A stretch of 64,000 nt of DNA from Campylorhamphus procurvoides. Taxonomy: Eukaryota > Chordata > Aves > Passeriformes > Dendrocolaptidae. The notes beneath the pieces were generated by a model that was given only the letters and a program-made list of their open reading frames with translations, was not told the DNA's origin and made no database searches. Of this stretch, positions 1 to 11,600 are shown in pieces (the stretch's first letter is position 1; every line of letters begins with the position of its first letter). The stretch lies in NCBI GenBank assembly GCA_013396655.1, contig WBMV01007620.1:558001-622000 (forward strand). The letters are read 5' to 3'. The position numbers and the translations under genes are program-made.

Positions 1-512
1 TTTCAGCCCTCAGAGATCACACAGTCAAATTATATGTGTCAATATGGCTGCAAGACAGTTCTTCTTCCACTTGCACTAATTCATGGCAAATACATGCCAA
101 TGGATGCCCCCACCTCCTACATGGACAATTAAAATTAAATTCAGTCTTCTCTTGGTCCTACTGGACCTGCCCTGAGGTCAAACATCATGACTGTATTCAG
201 TTTGCTTCAACCCACTAATAAGCATGAGGATTTGTTTTTAAGCAAACGTGGTCCCTGAGACTGTGTTATCATCTTTGTGGTAACCTGCTGCTTTGACTTA
301 CAAAAGAACCAAACTCTTCCAATGCGGCCATCTAGGCAAGCATTGTAGGATTAGTCCTTCTACCAGACTGGAGATCAGTGTGAAGTAAGGCACACCACAG
401 TACCAAGAAAAAAAGATTCCATTAAAAATATTTGGGAGCAGACTTCCTGAACTCACACAAGGTTAAATTTTGAGAAGCACAAAAAAAGATCAGTGGTGAT
501 ACATAATCCTAC

Positions 513-554
513 CTGGTGTTATGGTGGAATAAGAATCAGTGATTCCAAGAGTTT
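513..554 (-). CDS. ADGRG2: Small stalk exon (42 nt) of ADGRG2-like receptor
   Basis: The acceptor is a run of 14 T followed by AACAG ending at 555. The donor is ACACCAG|GTAGGA with GT at 512-511. The 42 nt are phase 1 at both ends and encode E-T-L-G-I-T-D-S-Y-S-T-I-T-P, Ser/Thr-rich like its neighbours. This is the last supported exon before the window edge; its donor implies that the transcript continues beyond base 1. Confidence 0.62.
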
Positions 555-1381
555 CTGTTAAAAAAAAAAAAAAGTTTGTGAAGTTTTCACATTTTAACTT
601 TAAACCCCTATGAAATACATGCCCTAAAAATAAGCTTTCTTATTCTACTTTAGACTCCATTGTCCCAGGAGAAGTGAAAATATATGACCATTTATAAGGG
701 AATTAAGTTACTTTCAGCATGAAAAATGCAAAAGCAACAATGAGAATCATATATTTATGTCCACATATGAGCCAGTGACTGCAGGCTCCCTATTGTTCCG
801 AGTTTGAGAAAGTGGTGCTTTTAAGGTGTGACTCCCATTTATCCTACCCTACATGGGCTCTTTTTGGCATAAGTTGAATCATGTTCTTAAAATGTGTCCT
901 TCCATCAGCAATGAAGACCAGTAGCTCCTATTACAGACATGGAGGAATCTGTATTGATATGGGATGAACCTGCTCCTTGTTTTCAAATGCAAAAATCAGG
1001 AAAGAAAGGGGTAGCAAGTTCTGATTGAGTCTTTATTGATCCTATTTGGTATCTCATTGCAAGAACATATATCATGTAAGTGTCTTTAAGGAATGGGGTG
1101 TACATTTTACTTCTGTAAAATACTTAAATAGTACCAGAAAGCATAGAAAACATTCTATCTATAGATATATCAAAATTATAATTTGTTAAAAAATAAAAAA
1201 GCCCAATTTGGGCTTTGGAAAGCAATGTAAAATTTTGAATAAAAATGTTAAGATCATGTAAGAAAATAATTTGAACTAAACAAATCTCAGTTGCTAAAAA
1301 AAACCCCAGCAACAACAACAAAAACCATGAATGCAACAAACACCTCCTTTGAAACCTTACTCTCCTCATGCAAATTCTCAC

Positions 1382-1414
1382 CTGCACTTTGGGTAGTCTC
1401 CTCTGAAGACATAT
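1382..1414 (-). CDS. ADGRG2: Small stalk exon (33 nt) of ADGRG2-like receptor
   Basis: The acceptor is ATTTTTCTACTTCAG ending at 1415 and the donor is AGTGCAG|GTGAGAA with GT at 1381-1380. The 33 nt are phase 1 at both ends and encode D-M-S-S-E-E-T-T-Q-S-A after joining. A second in-frame acceptor (TCTTCAG, 12 nt further in) would shorten the exon to 21 nt and also keep the frame, so a tandem-acceptor variant is possible. Confidence 0.62.
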
Positions 1415-2954
1415 CTGAAGTAGAAAAATTAATAACAGTAGAATCAATAAAAATGTAAAAAAGCCATGAAGTCTACATCTAACAAAATCTAAACAAGAGA
1501 AACATTATTAACATCTTGCCTGAAAGAGTAATAGGATGGGTGATAAAGTTATGGAGGATTCTTAGGGAAAAAAAAAGATAAAGAAGTAATAACTGCATTA
1601 ATAAAGTATTTTACATGTATGAATTTTTGAGAAAAAGATCAAGCATGCAAAATGTTGAGCTCAAACTGAGTATTATTTTTCTAAGTTCCATTTTAAGAAC
1701 AGCAGTAAAGCTTGTTAAGAATGGTCACATTATTTCAATACTAATAATTGAAATAATGCTCATATTATTTCAAAAATCTGAGTATCTGAATACACAGAGC
1801 TGGCAACTGAAAAGTTCCTTTTATTGGCTTCATTTTTTTAGAAGATGCAGATGAATTTTTCACATCCGATTGCAATAACTGCTTAATTCCAAGGGCCTTT
1901 TCCTGCATGAACTCACAACATTCATGAGCAGAGATGATACACTGGGTTTGGCAAACTGTCACTCAAAAAAAGCCAATTTTGCCAGTAACCATATATAAAT
2001 AAAATAGAGTAATGATGCACAGCTTTTTTTCAGCTACATCAAAAGAAAGGAAAATAAAGAAAATTAAATTAAGACAAAAGAAGAAAATTTGCAGGAGGAT
2101 GTGATTAGTAAGCATATCTTAAGTGTCAGCACAGGAATTCGAAGTGGTTAGAGAACCACTTTGTATCACTTCACTATGAACAACTGGGTCAGAGCAGCTT
2201 CACACCAGAAGAGCATTATACTTTCAAAATCTCTTTACTAAAAGCATCAATGTCATAAGAAGAAGCACTATCTTAAGTACAATAAAGACAAGTTGGTGCC
2301 TCTGCATAGATAGATGCATATCAAGGGGAAAAAAAGCAATCTACTTCATTTATCTATGGAAGTAAACAGTAACTTTTCTTTCTGATGCATTTATTTCAAC
2401 CAGGCTAGCTATTTTGAGCATTTTCAAAAGTGCCCTCTTAATTCCATAGGCAGAGTAAACACTAAGCATTTTTAGTTCCTAAGTAAAAACTCTGAAGACA
2501 ACTAATTTTCCAGTGCAACTAATAAGCAGCCAAAGTATGAGGCATCAGAATGAAAACTAAGCCCTGGTTTCATCTGTATTATTTGGCTACATATATCCTA
2601 TTAAAAAGACTGAATTCATTGCAGTTGATAAAGATGAAGCTTTGTCAAAGAAAGACTGTACCTGTAAAAGAACAAAATCATGTCTGTTTCTGTCTTATTT
2701 CTTTTATCCAGAGTACTATATGTACTATACATTAACCAAGAAAGCAACAGGCTTTCACATACAAGGTAAGCTATTTAATTACAAAATAGAATGAAACAAC
2801 TAATTTTCCCTTCAAAAAATAAGCAATGAAAACACTGAATGTTGGAACTCATTTACATTAAAAGTTTTCTGTATTACCTCAGATAAAAGCAGAAGATTTA
2901 CCTAACAGCAAATAAAAAACATTGCAGAAATAAGTAACGTCCTGATTTTCTTAC

Positions 2955-2987
2955 CAGAAATGGTTGTTGCAGCTGATTCTCCTGACT
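2955..2987 (-). CDS. ADGRG2: Small stalk exon (33 nt) of ADGRG2-like receptor
   Basis: A long pyrimidine tract (about 3005-3040 read on the minus strand) leads to the acceptor AATCCTCAG ending at 2988. The donor is TTTCTG|GTAAGA with GT at 2954-2953. The 33 nt are phase 1 at both ends and encode E-S-G-E-S-A-A-T-T-I-S, again Ser/Thr-rich and without stops. Nearby AG dinucleotides would change the exon length by amounts that break the frame, which favours this acceptor. Confidence 0.62.
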
Positions 2988-4189
2988 CTGAGGATTTCGT
3001 TTCAGATTAGGGGGGATAGGAAAAAAGTAAAAAAAAATCCATTATGAAGTTTCAGACACATTCACGATCATCCTCAGCAGCTTTTTCTTACATTATCAAA
3101 ACTTTACTGCATTCACCAGAAGAGGGCAACACTGCTTTTTCAGACCGACACTTTCATGTTGTCAGAAAAGGCAGATGAAGCAATCTCTGATTATAAAAAA
3201 AATTACATTTTTTATTAATTAAAACAGAATGCAAAATGATTTCTCTTCAAGAAATACTGAACAATTTGCATTTTACAATGTTAAGAAACCAAAGATTAAT
3301 GACCCAAGGTATGTGTCACACTAGCCTGAAAGCCACATGCCTCTCCCAAGTGTCTTGGTAGTTCTGGGAATGGGAATCAAACATACACAAGAGGGCTGTA
3401 GCTGGGTATGAAGAAGTGAGGCTTGCCATTTCAAATTTATCCCATACATATCTGATCTCTTTTCTATCCTGCAAAAAAGCAGCATTAAAAAAACCCTAAT
3501 TCATTCAAGTTCAAACCTCTGGTCTTGATAGGAACCAGCCAACTATTTATATAGCAAACACTAACCACTAGGTTTTTGATATTGTTACACTCAGTATTTT
3601 GATCAAACGGAAATTAGGAAATTTGATATCTGGTTCACACAGCAGCTTCCAAGTTAGCTCTTTCAGTCACTGGGTGGTTTTTGATGGTGTCACCGAGAAG
3701 TCAACTCATAGTTATCACAGAAATATAACCTAAAGAGCAGCTGGATGCAAATACGAAGCATTATTTTAAAAATATACTTAAGGTATTTCAATATCTTCTC
3801 TCAAAGCTCAAAAGCCATCCTATAATGTTGCTTACAATACATTCATTATACTGTAAAGCCTTTCCTATTCCTGTAGAAGATTTTGATCGGAGATACCAAA
3901 AGTCTTTGAGGAAAACCAGATCTTTTTTTTATATCAAAAATGGTAAACATGGAGTTTCTGAAACGCTAATCTCCCATGATTCTTGCTCAGACTGTATTTT
4001 CTCTGGAGAATTACTCATGCTATTTGCACTATGAAATTGGCTAATACACCATAAGGATGATATGGAGAGTTAATTTGAAAATATTTGCATATGCATAGCT
4101 ATCTCCATGAATTAAAAAGAGCAGCAGCAATCTTCCTACACACTTTTGAAAACAACAATGGGGGCAAAACGCACAGAAACCCAATATAC

Positions 4190-4231
4190 CTGCTATCTGT
4201 TTTCTGCCAGGCAACGTAGCAGTAGTTTCAA
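4190..4231 (-). CDS. ADGRG2: Small stalk exon (42 nt) of ADGRG2-like receptor
   Basis: The acceptor is GATTTTCTTCTTTTGCAG ending at 4232, with a good pyrimidine tract. The donor is ATAGCAG|GTATAT with GT at 4189-4188, weaker than its neighbours. The 42 nt are phase 1 at both ends and encode (V/I)-E-T-T-A-T-L-P-G-R-K-Q-I-A, a Thr-rich stalk peptide. The V-E-T-T start resembles a short motif early in the mammalian ADGRG2 stalk as I recall it. Stalk segments of this kind separate the N-terminal domain from the GAIN domain and are usually O-glycosylated. Confidence 0.6.
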
Positions 4232-4280
4232 CTGCAAAAGAAGAAAATCTTTTAGGAGTGGAAGCTTTTGTATGTATTTG

Positions 4281-4309
4281 TACACACACACATATATATA
4301 TACACACAC
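4281..4309. repeat. CA/TA microsatellite
   Basis: An alternating purine-pyrimidine tract reads (CA)n-(TA)n-(CA)n just upstream (in transcript sense) of the 4190-4231 exon. It is short and is likely polymorphic. Confidence 0.9.
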
Positions 4310-5159
4310 TTTTTAAAACACAACCATTTTAGATGTGCCACTCACCTCAGTTCAAGCTGGTTTGCATTGAGAAATACGTGTCCAGCTTCTGAAAGCTGGA
4401 AATTGAACTCTTTTGAGTTTAATTTCGTACTCTGTTTATTGCTTTTATAGTTATGGAAGATTAGGCCATGAGTTTCCCACTTTCCTTCCATTGCCAGTGT
4501 CTTTAGAAACCTTTTCAGCACATTTGCTTGAGCGAAGATGAAGCAGGCTAAGATAGCAGCAACCAAAATGTAACAAGCACACACAACTGTGCTTTCACAC
4601 AGCTATTTTTGCAAAAATGTGGAAAACAAAAACTGATGAATTATTCAAGGAGTGAAATGCTATTAATATAAAGGGAAACACAAAAATTAAACAGTGAAAG
4701 AAAGCAGGGTCACCATACTTGGGTAAGAAAAGGATGCTTTATTCCACACATCTTGATAAATTACATGAGATGTACTTTGAAAATACATGTGCATCATGAT
4801 GTGCATACACATCACGTAGACACTCACATGTACAAGAGCTGCACCACTTAAGAGCACCTAAACAATGAGCAGACAGATCAGGCTGCAGAAATTAAGTAGC
4901 TCGGGTGGACCTGGACTGGAAAGAAAAAGATGTGCTATTTCCAGCTCAATAGATCCAGGAAATATGTCCTTAGGGACACCCAAGGAGAGATGTGATACAG
5001 AGATGGGCCCTTGATTGAGGTGTAGATCTGACAGTCACTTAGGAATGTGAAACATGCCAAGTGACCAAGTGAGCCAAGTGACCAAAACCTCCCTGGAATA
5101 GAAGATGGTGGCTGGACTATCAATGAGGAGGTCTAGCAGATGGATTGATTAATTACACC

Positions 5160-6300
5160 ATTACTGCAAACCTGCTACCAAGGCAAGTGCCACGTGCTTC
5201 CTGTGGTGGAGGAAAGTAGCAAGGGGCCACAAATGTACACTGCAGGCTATGTCACCACTCATAACACCTTGGGCCTTGAAAAACAAGTGGCAACACAGCA
5301 TCCCATACAGTGAAGGCACTGTCACCTACTTCAGCACCCTTGATAGGTGAGACCCTGCCTGTTGGGGCAAGGAGGAAGAAAAACTCTCTTCAAGTCACTG
5401 AACCTGGTGGGACACCAGTGATATCCAAGATGCAGACACCCAAAGGGTAGCAGCAGAAGAGAGATTCTCTCTGAATTGCTGGAGCTCTTGGGACAGTTTC
5501 ACCACAGTTCGTGCCTTGATGTCTGGGCAGTCCATTGTCACCAAGGTGCTGGCATGTTGCAGTGCTGGGTACTGTACTAAACTCTGCCACATGGCCCACG
5601 TGCAGTGGACATCATACAGATCTCTGGAGACCTCATTGTCATAATTGCTGTAGAATATCTCCACCACTGATAATTCCCTCAGATACTGCACACCCTCCTT
5701 CTTTCATCAGCGGTGGTTCCCTTGCACCTGGAGTCTACATGACCATCCTCAGACCCTGAATCCACTGATTCAAACTCAAATCTGTGTGTGACCTCCAGTA
5801 ACCAACCATTTGGAGACAACACACAGGAAACAGAGCAACTTGCTGGGCAGCAAGGTGTGTGGGAGAATTTGGGAAGGAGGCTAGAGCAGTCTTCACCTCT
5901 GACACCATGGGAGTTTACACCTGAACAGGCAAGAAATCCTGTTGATATGGCAGGCCATTTGAAGGAAAGATTTCTTGCTTACACTGAAGACAGAGAGTTT
6001 TGGTACTGTGTTGTGTTCCAGCACATACCTACTAGGCCTGTGTCCAACCCCTTGAAAGGAGCACTGGGGTGTCTGGATCTAAGGACACACAAAGGCATGA
6101 TGCAGCTAAATCAGAGACACAACCCTAACCCAGTCACTCCCACAGACAAGGGGAAACAATGGAAGTGGAGGTTTACCCTGTTAGTGAAGGAGGAAGATTC
6201 TCTTGAGGCAAGGTAGGAAGAAGACTCAGAAGAGGCAGCCTGTTCTGCAGCAGGACAGCCACAAGAGCAGGAGGGGGAAATGACAGAAATCATAATAGCA
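5160..6300. mobile_element. Degraded endogenous-retrovirus-derived block
   Basis: This region is more GC-rich than the surrounding intron. On the minus strand, 5395-5691 holds a 98-residue stop-free stretch rich in charged residues and conserved-looking Trp/Cys positions; it reminds me of a Gag-like protein segment found in avian endogenous retroviruses. On the plus strand at about 5220-5330, a stop-interrupted frame looks Pol (integrase)-like. The two orientations suggest nested or rearranged insertions. A 142-residue plus frame at 5788-6216 is unexplained. No LTR pair, primer-binding site or intact gene is visible, so it is a relic. The identification is from general resemblance only. Confidence 0.35.
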
Positions 6301-6636
6301 GACAGAACTTATCCAGTTCCTATTCCTGAGTGAGCTGTGAGATGCACAAAGGTGACACAGCTGTCAGCCAGGGAAGCACATTGCTGCCTGGTTGCTCCAG
6401 TGCTTGGACCAACAATCCAGAGTAACAGAGTACATGAGGGCTTGAGGAGATGAAATGTCAGTTCATTTTTGCTGAATGTCACACACTGCATGAAGTTAAA
6501 TGCAGGAACTCAGAAATACAGAAGGATGAATACATGGAAATCAGATTAATTGTACTATGTTTAATTTTTTTTAGGCGTCTTACATGAAATTGTTACTTTT
6601 AGCTAATTTGCATCTTGGGTGGAAATTATTTCATAT

Positions 6637-6669
6637 AAAAGAAAGAGAGAAAGAAAGAGAGAGAGAGAC
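6637..6669 (+). repeat. GA/GAAA microsatellite
   Basis: A pure purine run of GAAA and GA units lies within an intron of the receptor gene. Confidence 0.9.
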
Positions 6670-8603
6670 AATCAATATTCTTAGTATAATAATACACACC
6701 CATTAAGTAAAAAGAATAAGTAAAAAATTACACCTATATGATATGTATATCAGCCTACTGAATTCACTCTTTCAGTAAAGATACAACAAAGTTACATCAA
6801 ACATCTCATTTGAGACAACTACAATTCTGCCTACAGAGAAATGCAATTACTTTTTTAACATCTAGAACTGTATGAACTTGACAGATCATGAAAATCTGTA
6901 TATAATCTTAATTTTTACAGTCAATTTTCAGGAAAATTAGGATTTCTCACTGTGTAGTAAGTCCAGATAAAATAAATATTCTATAGGGTTCTAGAGCTCT
7001 TATGTAGAAGTATTGTTATTTTAATGTTGTACAGTGATTAGGTGTTAAACCACCTAGAAAAACACCCAGTGTGGGTTTGGGGAAGATCCTTAAGATCCAA
7101 TACTGACTTTAAATAATATGCAGAACTGAAGCAGTAGTCAGATAAAACTGTTCTGTATTGTTTAAACAGTAAATAGTTTTTTTAATGTAGAATGGGGTGA
7201 ATAAAAATAACTGAGTCAATTCTACACGAAGTGACCTTCTAGATAGAAAAGAAAGTATTCTTCCACAGGTGGGCAAACTCCTACCACTGAAAGTGAATTG
7301 CACCTCCAAACTTTACCCCTTTACTGGTCCTGTCTTACTCAGCGGTTAGCACCTTGTGCAAAAGCCCTTATCTCCAATAAAAAGGCTCTGGAGGTAATTC
7401 AATTCTCAAAAGGAACCCACCCCTCAAGTATGCAGCATTTCATAGCAAACACCATCACACTGCTTCCTCTGCCAACCAAAAAATTAGATTTGCCCAGAAA
7501 ATCTGGCCTTAAGATCTTTCTCGCATACCCTTGTAGATTCAGTGTAGACACAGTCTCACTGTATGCACACTGTGTTTTGCATCCTCTGTATCCCTTCAAC
7601 CTGCTTTGCGAATTTTTGAGAATAAAAGTAGTACCCTGAGGCAGGTAAGAAAATTGCCCACTGGCATATTTAGTATTGTAGGTTAGTAATAAGAAAGTGA
7701 ACTCTAATAATGCCAAATGCTTTTTATAACAAATCTAGAAGTACAGGGAGTAAAATAAGCTAAACACAAACCATGAATATGTCACTGGCAAATGCAGCCA
7801 GTGATGATGGCATGCATAATCTGAGGGTCACTTTTTTCTGGACACAAATCTAGCCATTACTTCTCTTGCAGCACAATGTTCACATGCCTAGAGTTGATAG
7901 CAATTATTTATAAGACTTGTCCTTGATCAAGGTACAGCATTAAGTTAACTAACTACGTCTTTCATCAGAATCACCTTTGCATACAGACAGGCGGAAGAAG
8001 GAAAGGCTGTCATGTATTATTGAATATCACTTGCATTTGTTAACCCTTCTCCTTTGCTGCATTTAAGAACTAGAAAAGAAACTGTATTGGGTTTATTTGG
8101 AGAAGGATTAAAGTTCAATCTAAAATATCCCTAAAGTTGACACATAAAGAGGAAAGCAAAATAACTCAAGGTGTGCTAGTTACAAGACAACAAAAATGTA
8201 TTTCCCTTAGGTTGTTTACCATTGATAAGAGCAAGAAAATCCACACCTATATGAAACTTCCACTTATTTGTTCTATGGATTTTTATTTGCAACACTGTTA
8301 GCTCAGGATCAACCAATCAATATACCTAATATATCCTATTCCAAAACAAGACACCATATATTGTAGTGATACTTTGCTATGTTTTCTCTAATAGAAAAAA
8401 TTCCTGAGGATTCAAATAGCAAATAAATAGGCAAAAACCACTGAGTGTTTATCCTTTGCTATTGTTGGAAGGGAGATAGAACAGTCTCCACAAGAACTGT
8501 TTACTTTCTTTTCTGAGGGAAAAAGTAACTCCATTAAATGAGATAAGCACCAGTTTCGGTTACTAACACGCATCATTAGAAACAAAAGCAGCAAGTTCCT
8601 TAC
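6670..8603 (-). other. Intron, nothing further recognised
   Basis: AT-rich intron sequence. The overlapping open frames at 7298-7716 on both strands have no recognisable domain and no matching splice signals. Confidence 0.5.
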
Positions 8604-8675
8604 TGTCTTCATAGCACTTTGTACTGTTCCGACTCAAATAGCTACGGGATAAGCCAAGACTTGAGAATCCCATTC
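8604..8675 (-). CDS. ADGRG2: Possible small stalk exon (72 nt) of ADGRG2-like receptor
   Basis: A pyrimidine-rich acceptor (GTTTCCTCTGCCTCCAG, ending at 8676) and a donor GAAGACA|GTAAGG (GT at 8603-8602) bound 72 nt. The segment is open in phase 1 at both ends, so it joins the pentraxin exon and the next small exon without frameshift. It encodes a Ser-rich peptide with one N-S-T glycosylation sequon and one Cys. The donor lacks the usual G at the last exonic base. A stalk function is consistent with its composition. Skipping it would also keep the frame and would give V-E-T-T at the following junction, which resembles what I recall of the mammalian stalk, so this exon could be optional or false. 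Confidence 0.45.
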
Positions 8676-11600
8676 CTGGAGGCAGAGGAAACTGTACCAG
8701 GAAACTGGTATGAAACCTGTTTAGCAACCACAGCTGGAAAATTTTATAACCTTCATTTCCCACAATGACTTTGTATGACAATGGGAACCAGTGTAACTTT
8801 AGCAGCTTCAGTCTGGTAGGTGAAACCCACTATTGACAGTGCTTAAGGCTATTTAAATTGATTTAGCTCTGAGAGAGATCAATGCCTGCCCCTGTCTTAA
8901 AAACAGCCTTGTTCTTACAGCATTCCTTACCCTGACAGCTCTTAAGTCTCAGGCTACTGGCTCTTTTAGGATGTGATGGTCTCCACTTGTCTTGCTGAGG
9001 CTGTTTGACCAAGCAACCTAGAACTGAAAAATCAATTCAGCCAAAGGGAAAGGAAGGCAGAAGGCAGCTTTGTAACACAGTGGTCAAGATGAGACAGATG
9101 GTTTGGGACACTGCACCAAAGGCACTGTCACTCTTAGCATGCCATTGTTCAGAAACTCAGACACAGGATACAGAAAAACCTCTTTAAAGTACGAAGGGTG
9201 TACAGTGTTCTCTATCTCCAACTGGAAGAATGAAGTAAGATTCTTTTCTTCTCCCTACCTCCAATCTAACTTACGAGCAGTACACTCTTTCTTAAAACTT
9301 TTGGAAAGGCCAACACCCTTTCTGATTCACCAGTCTTCAGGTAGCCTGCTCTGCCAGAAGCAGGTCAGTTTTTCCAGGTGGAGAAGTGAGAAGCAGCTGG
9401 AACCTGGCTGCCAGTAGCAACTTCATGCAAGAATTACTGGCAGCCACTTCTTGTTCCCCTGTCTCAGGGGAACAGCGCTGCTGCTGACTAATACTGCTTT
9501 ACCTAACACCTCTTGATCCCCTTCAAACTTCTGCAGAAAGCATCCTTTGAACGAGCCTGGGACAACTACACAGCTTTCTTAGGGGGAGAAAGGGTCTGAA
9601 CTGTAGTGAACTCGAGCCTCCACATGGACACCCCCTGCCCAGCCTCTGGGATAGGAGTGGAGGGGCAGGGGACAGGGCTGTGCCAGCTTGGCCTCCACCT
9701 GTGACACACAGTGAGAGCATGCAAGGGGCAGCTGCTTTCTAGTTAGCTCCAGACATGAAATAGGCACTGAACATGTGAGGAACAGCAACAGCCCTGCCTG
9801 CAGATGCACAACACCCCCAACAGAGAGACATACATTTAGGGCCTTCCAAGTCTGGGGCCTAGGTGAGTCATTTATTAAATGAAGTGTCTAAAATTTTACT
9901 TAATTAATTGAAAAACATGCAAAAAATGAGAACAGTTTGTAATACTATCCAGGACTATTATTTCAAAGTACAGGTACCCTGGACCATGTCAGTTCTCACA
10001 AAGAGATCAACAGCAGAATCCAAATGGAAGAATCCCAAGGGATACCTTGGTCACTATGTAATATGGTCCCCTCAAGCCACAGGACTTGGCTGACACCACA
10101 GAGTGGTATTAGATAACCACAGCTGTATGTTGCTGCTAAGATCAGTTCTGACTTACAGATGCACATAAAAATATGAGGAAATTCTTAAAAACTTGATTTT
10201 TCTAAATAAGAAGTTATAGGAAAACTTACAGGGTTGAAACTTTTTTCACCAAAAATTCATCTCATTCAGGCAGGGGAATTGATTTGCACTAAAATTCCCA
10301 CCAGAAATGCCAAAGTGGAAGTTTTTATTCCAAATAGATACATAATATCACCTTTGGGTTTTTTAAAAAAGGTAATTAAAACCACTTTACATTGAAAAGT
10401 CACACACTGTATTTTTTAATTCTATACAAATCCTCTTCTAGACATCCTTACAGGCAACAGTTACTGGTGTGTTTTACAGCAGTTACCAGTACTGTGCAGC
10501 AACTGCTTTCCATTGGTATTCAGTGAAATGAAAATGCCTGGCATTAACACATTTCAGAGGACTTTTCACAAAAAACTCCTGAGAAGCTCAAACAGTAAAA
10601 CGGTGCTGTTGTAAAGTCCAGCTATTTATGGAAACTGGCACCAAAATATGACATTTAATTCTTATGCTCAAATTCATATTTTCTATTAAGAGATTGTGAC
10701 TTTTTAACATTTGATAAACCTTTAATAAATAAATGTTCTGCCAAAATGAGCCACTGTGTCACACAAGGCATTAATAACAAGAATACACAAAAATCCTCCC
10801 CAACTAACCGCTGTTAATTAGTTAGCTGTACACTCTAGACATTAGCCTATCTTGACTTTCTATGTAAGCTAGATTTTGAGGCACATTACATGTAAATTTC
10901 TGGGATAAAACTTACATGCCATCTCCATTTTATGTTTTGGTGTCCCTCATAACACCTTGTATCTGCTCTGACTCCCTGTTGTAGCACCATGGAACAAAGG
11001 ATGAATTATCACTTGCCATTGGACAGAAACAAATGCAGGAAAACAATGACAGAACTTGCTCACATCAGGGTTTATAACTTTGGCCAGTTTTAGAATCCTT
11101 AACAGAAAATTCAGGCACAATTATTTTTAACTCAGCTTTGATGTTACACGGCTTTTAGGAAATCAGGTTATAAATACAGTTTTTATCTGTTTGTAGAAAG
11201 CTGTACATTAGCTACCAAGTTGGATCAAATCTCCTACTCTCTGCCAAGCTGATTTCCAAAAAGCCACTTCCTTTGATATCACAGAAGAGGGAGGGAACGA
11301 GAGCAAAAACAGGGCAGGTCAAACATGAATTTTGTTAATAGGTACAAAGTAGAGTGGTACATGACTCATCAAAAAGGTACTCCAGTTAGGTACTTTTTTC
11401 CCATCACATTTACTTCCTTCAAGAGCTCCTAGAGGTTTCTGTGACATTCTTACAGTTTCAGAAAGAAAACAGCATTGGGGCAAATAATTTACTTTTTCAT
11501 CTTCTGCTTTCATGATGCACTCATGAAAATATATATTAATAACATATATATTAAATATAATAATACGGCACAAAGTTTTGTAACCAATGGACTGGGATGC

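Larger units (their letters stand above)
555..4189 (-). other. Introns between stalk exons
   Basis: Apart from the exons at 1382-1414 and 2955-2987, this stretch is AT-rich intron sequence with no convincing coding or repeat signal. The 107-residue minus frame overlapping 1124-1447 owes its length to T-rich intron sequence around a real small exon. The bases before 513 likewise look intronic. Confidence 0.5.

Noticed and set aside
2878..2901. 24-nt minus-strand exon candidate beside the 2955-2987 exon
   Set aside because: The phase-1 reading hits TGA before the donor.
4346..4388. Possible minus-strand exon with a strong TGAG|GTGAGT donor
   Set aside because: The best acceptor gives 43 nt, which breaks the phase-1 pattern, and the peptide is not Ser/Thr-rich like its neighbours.
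5788..6216. 142-residue plus-strand open frame
   Set aside because: It lies in a repeat-derived block, has no recognisable domain and no splice or promoter context; not called as a gene.
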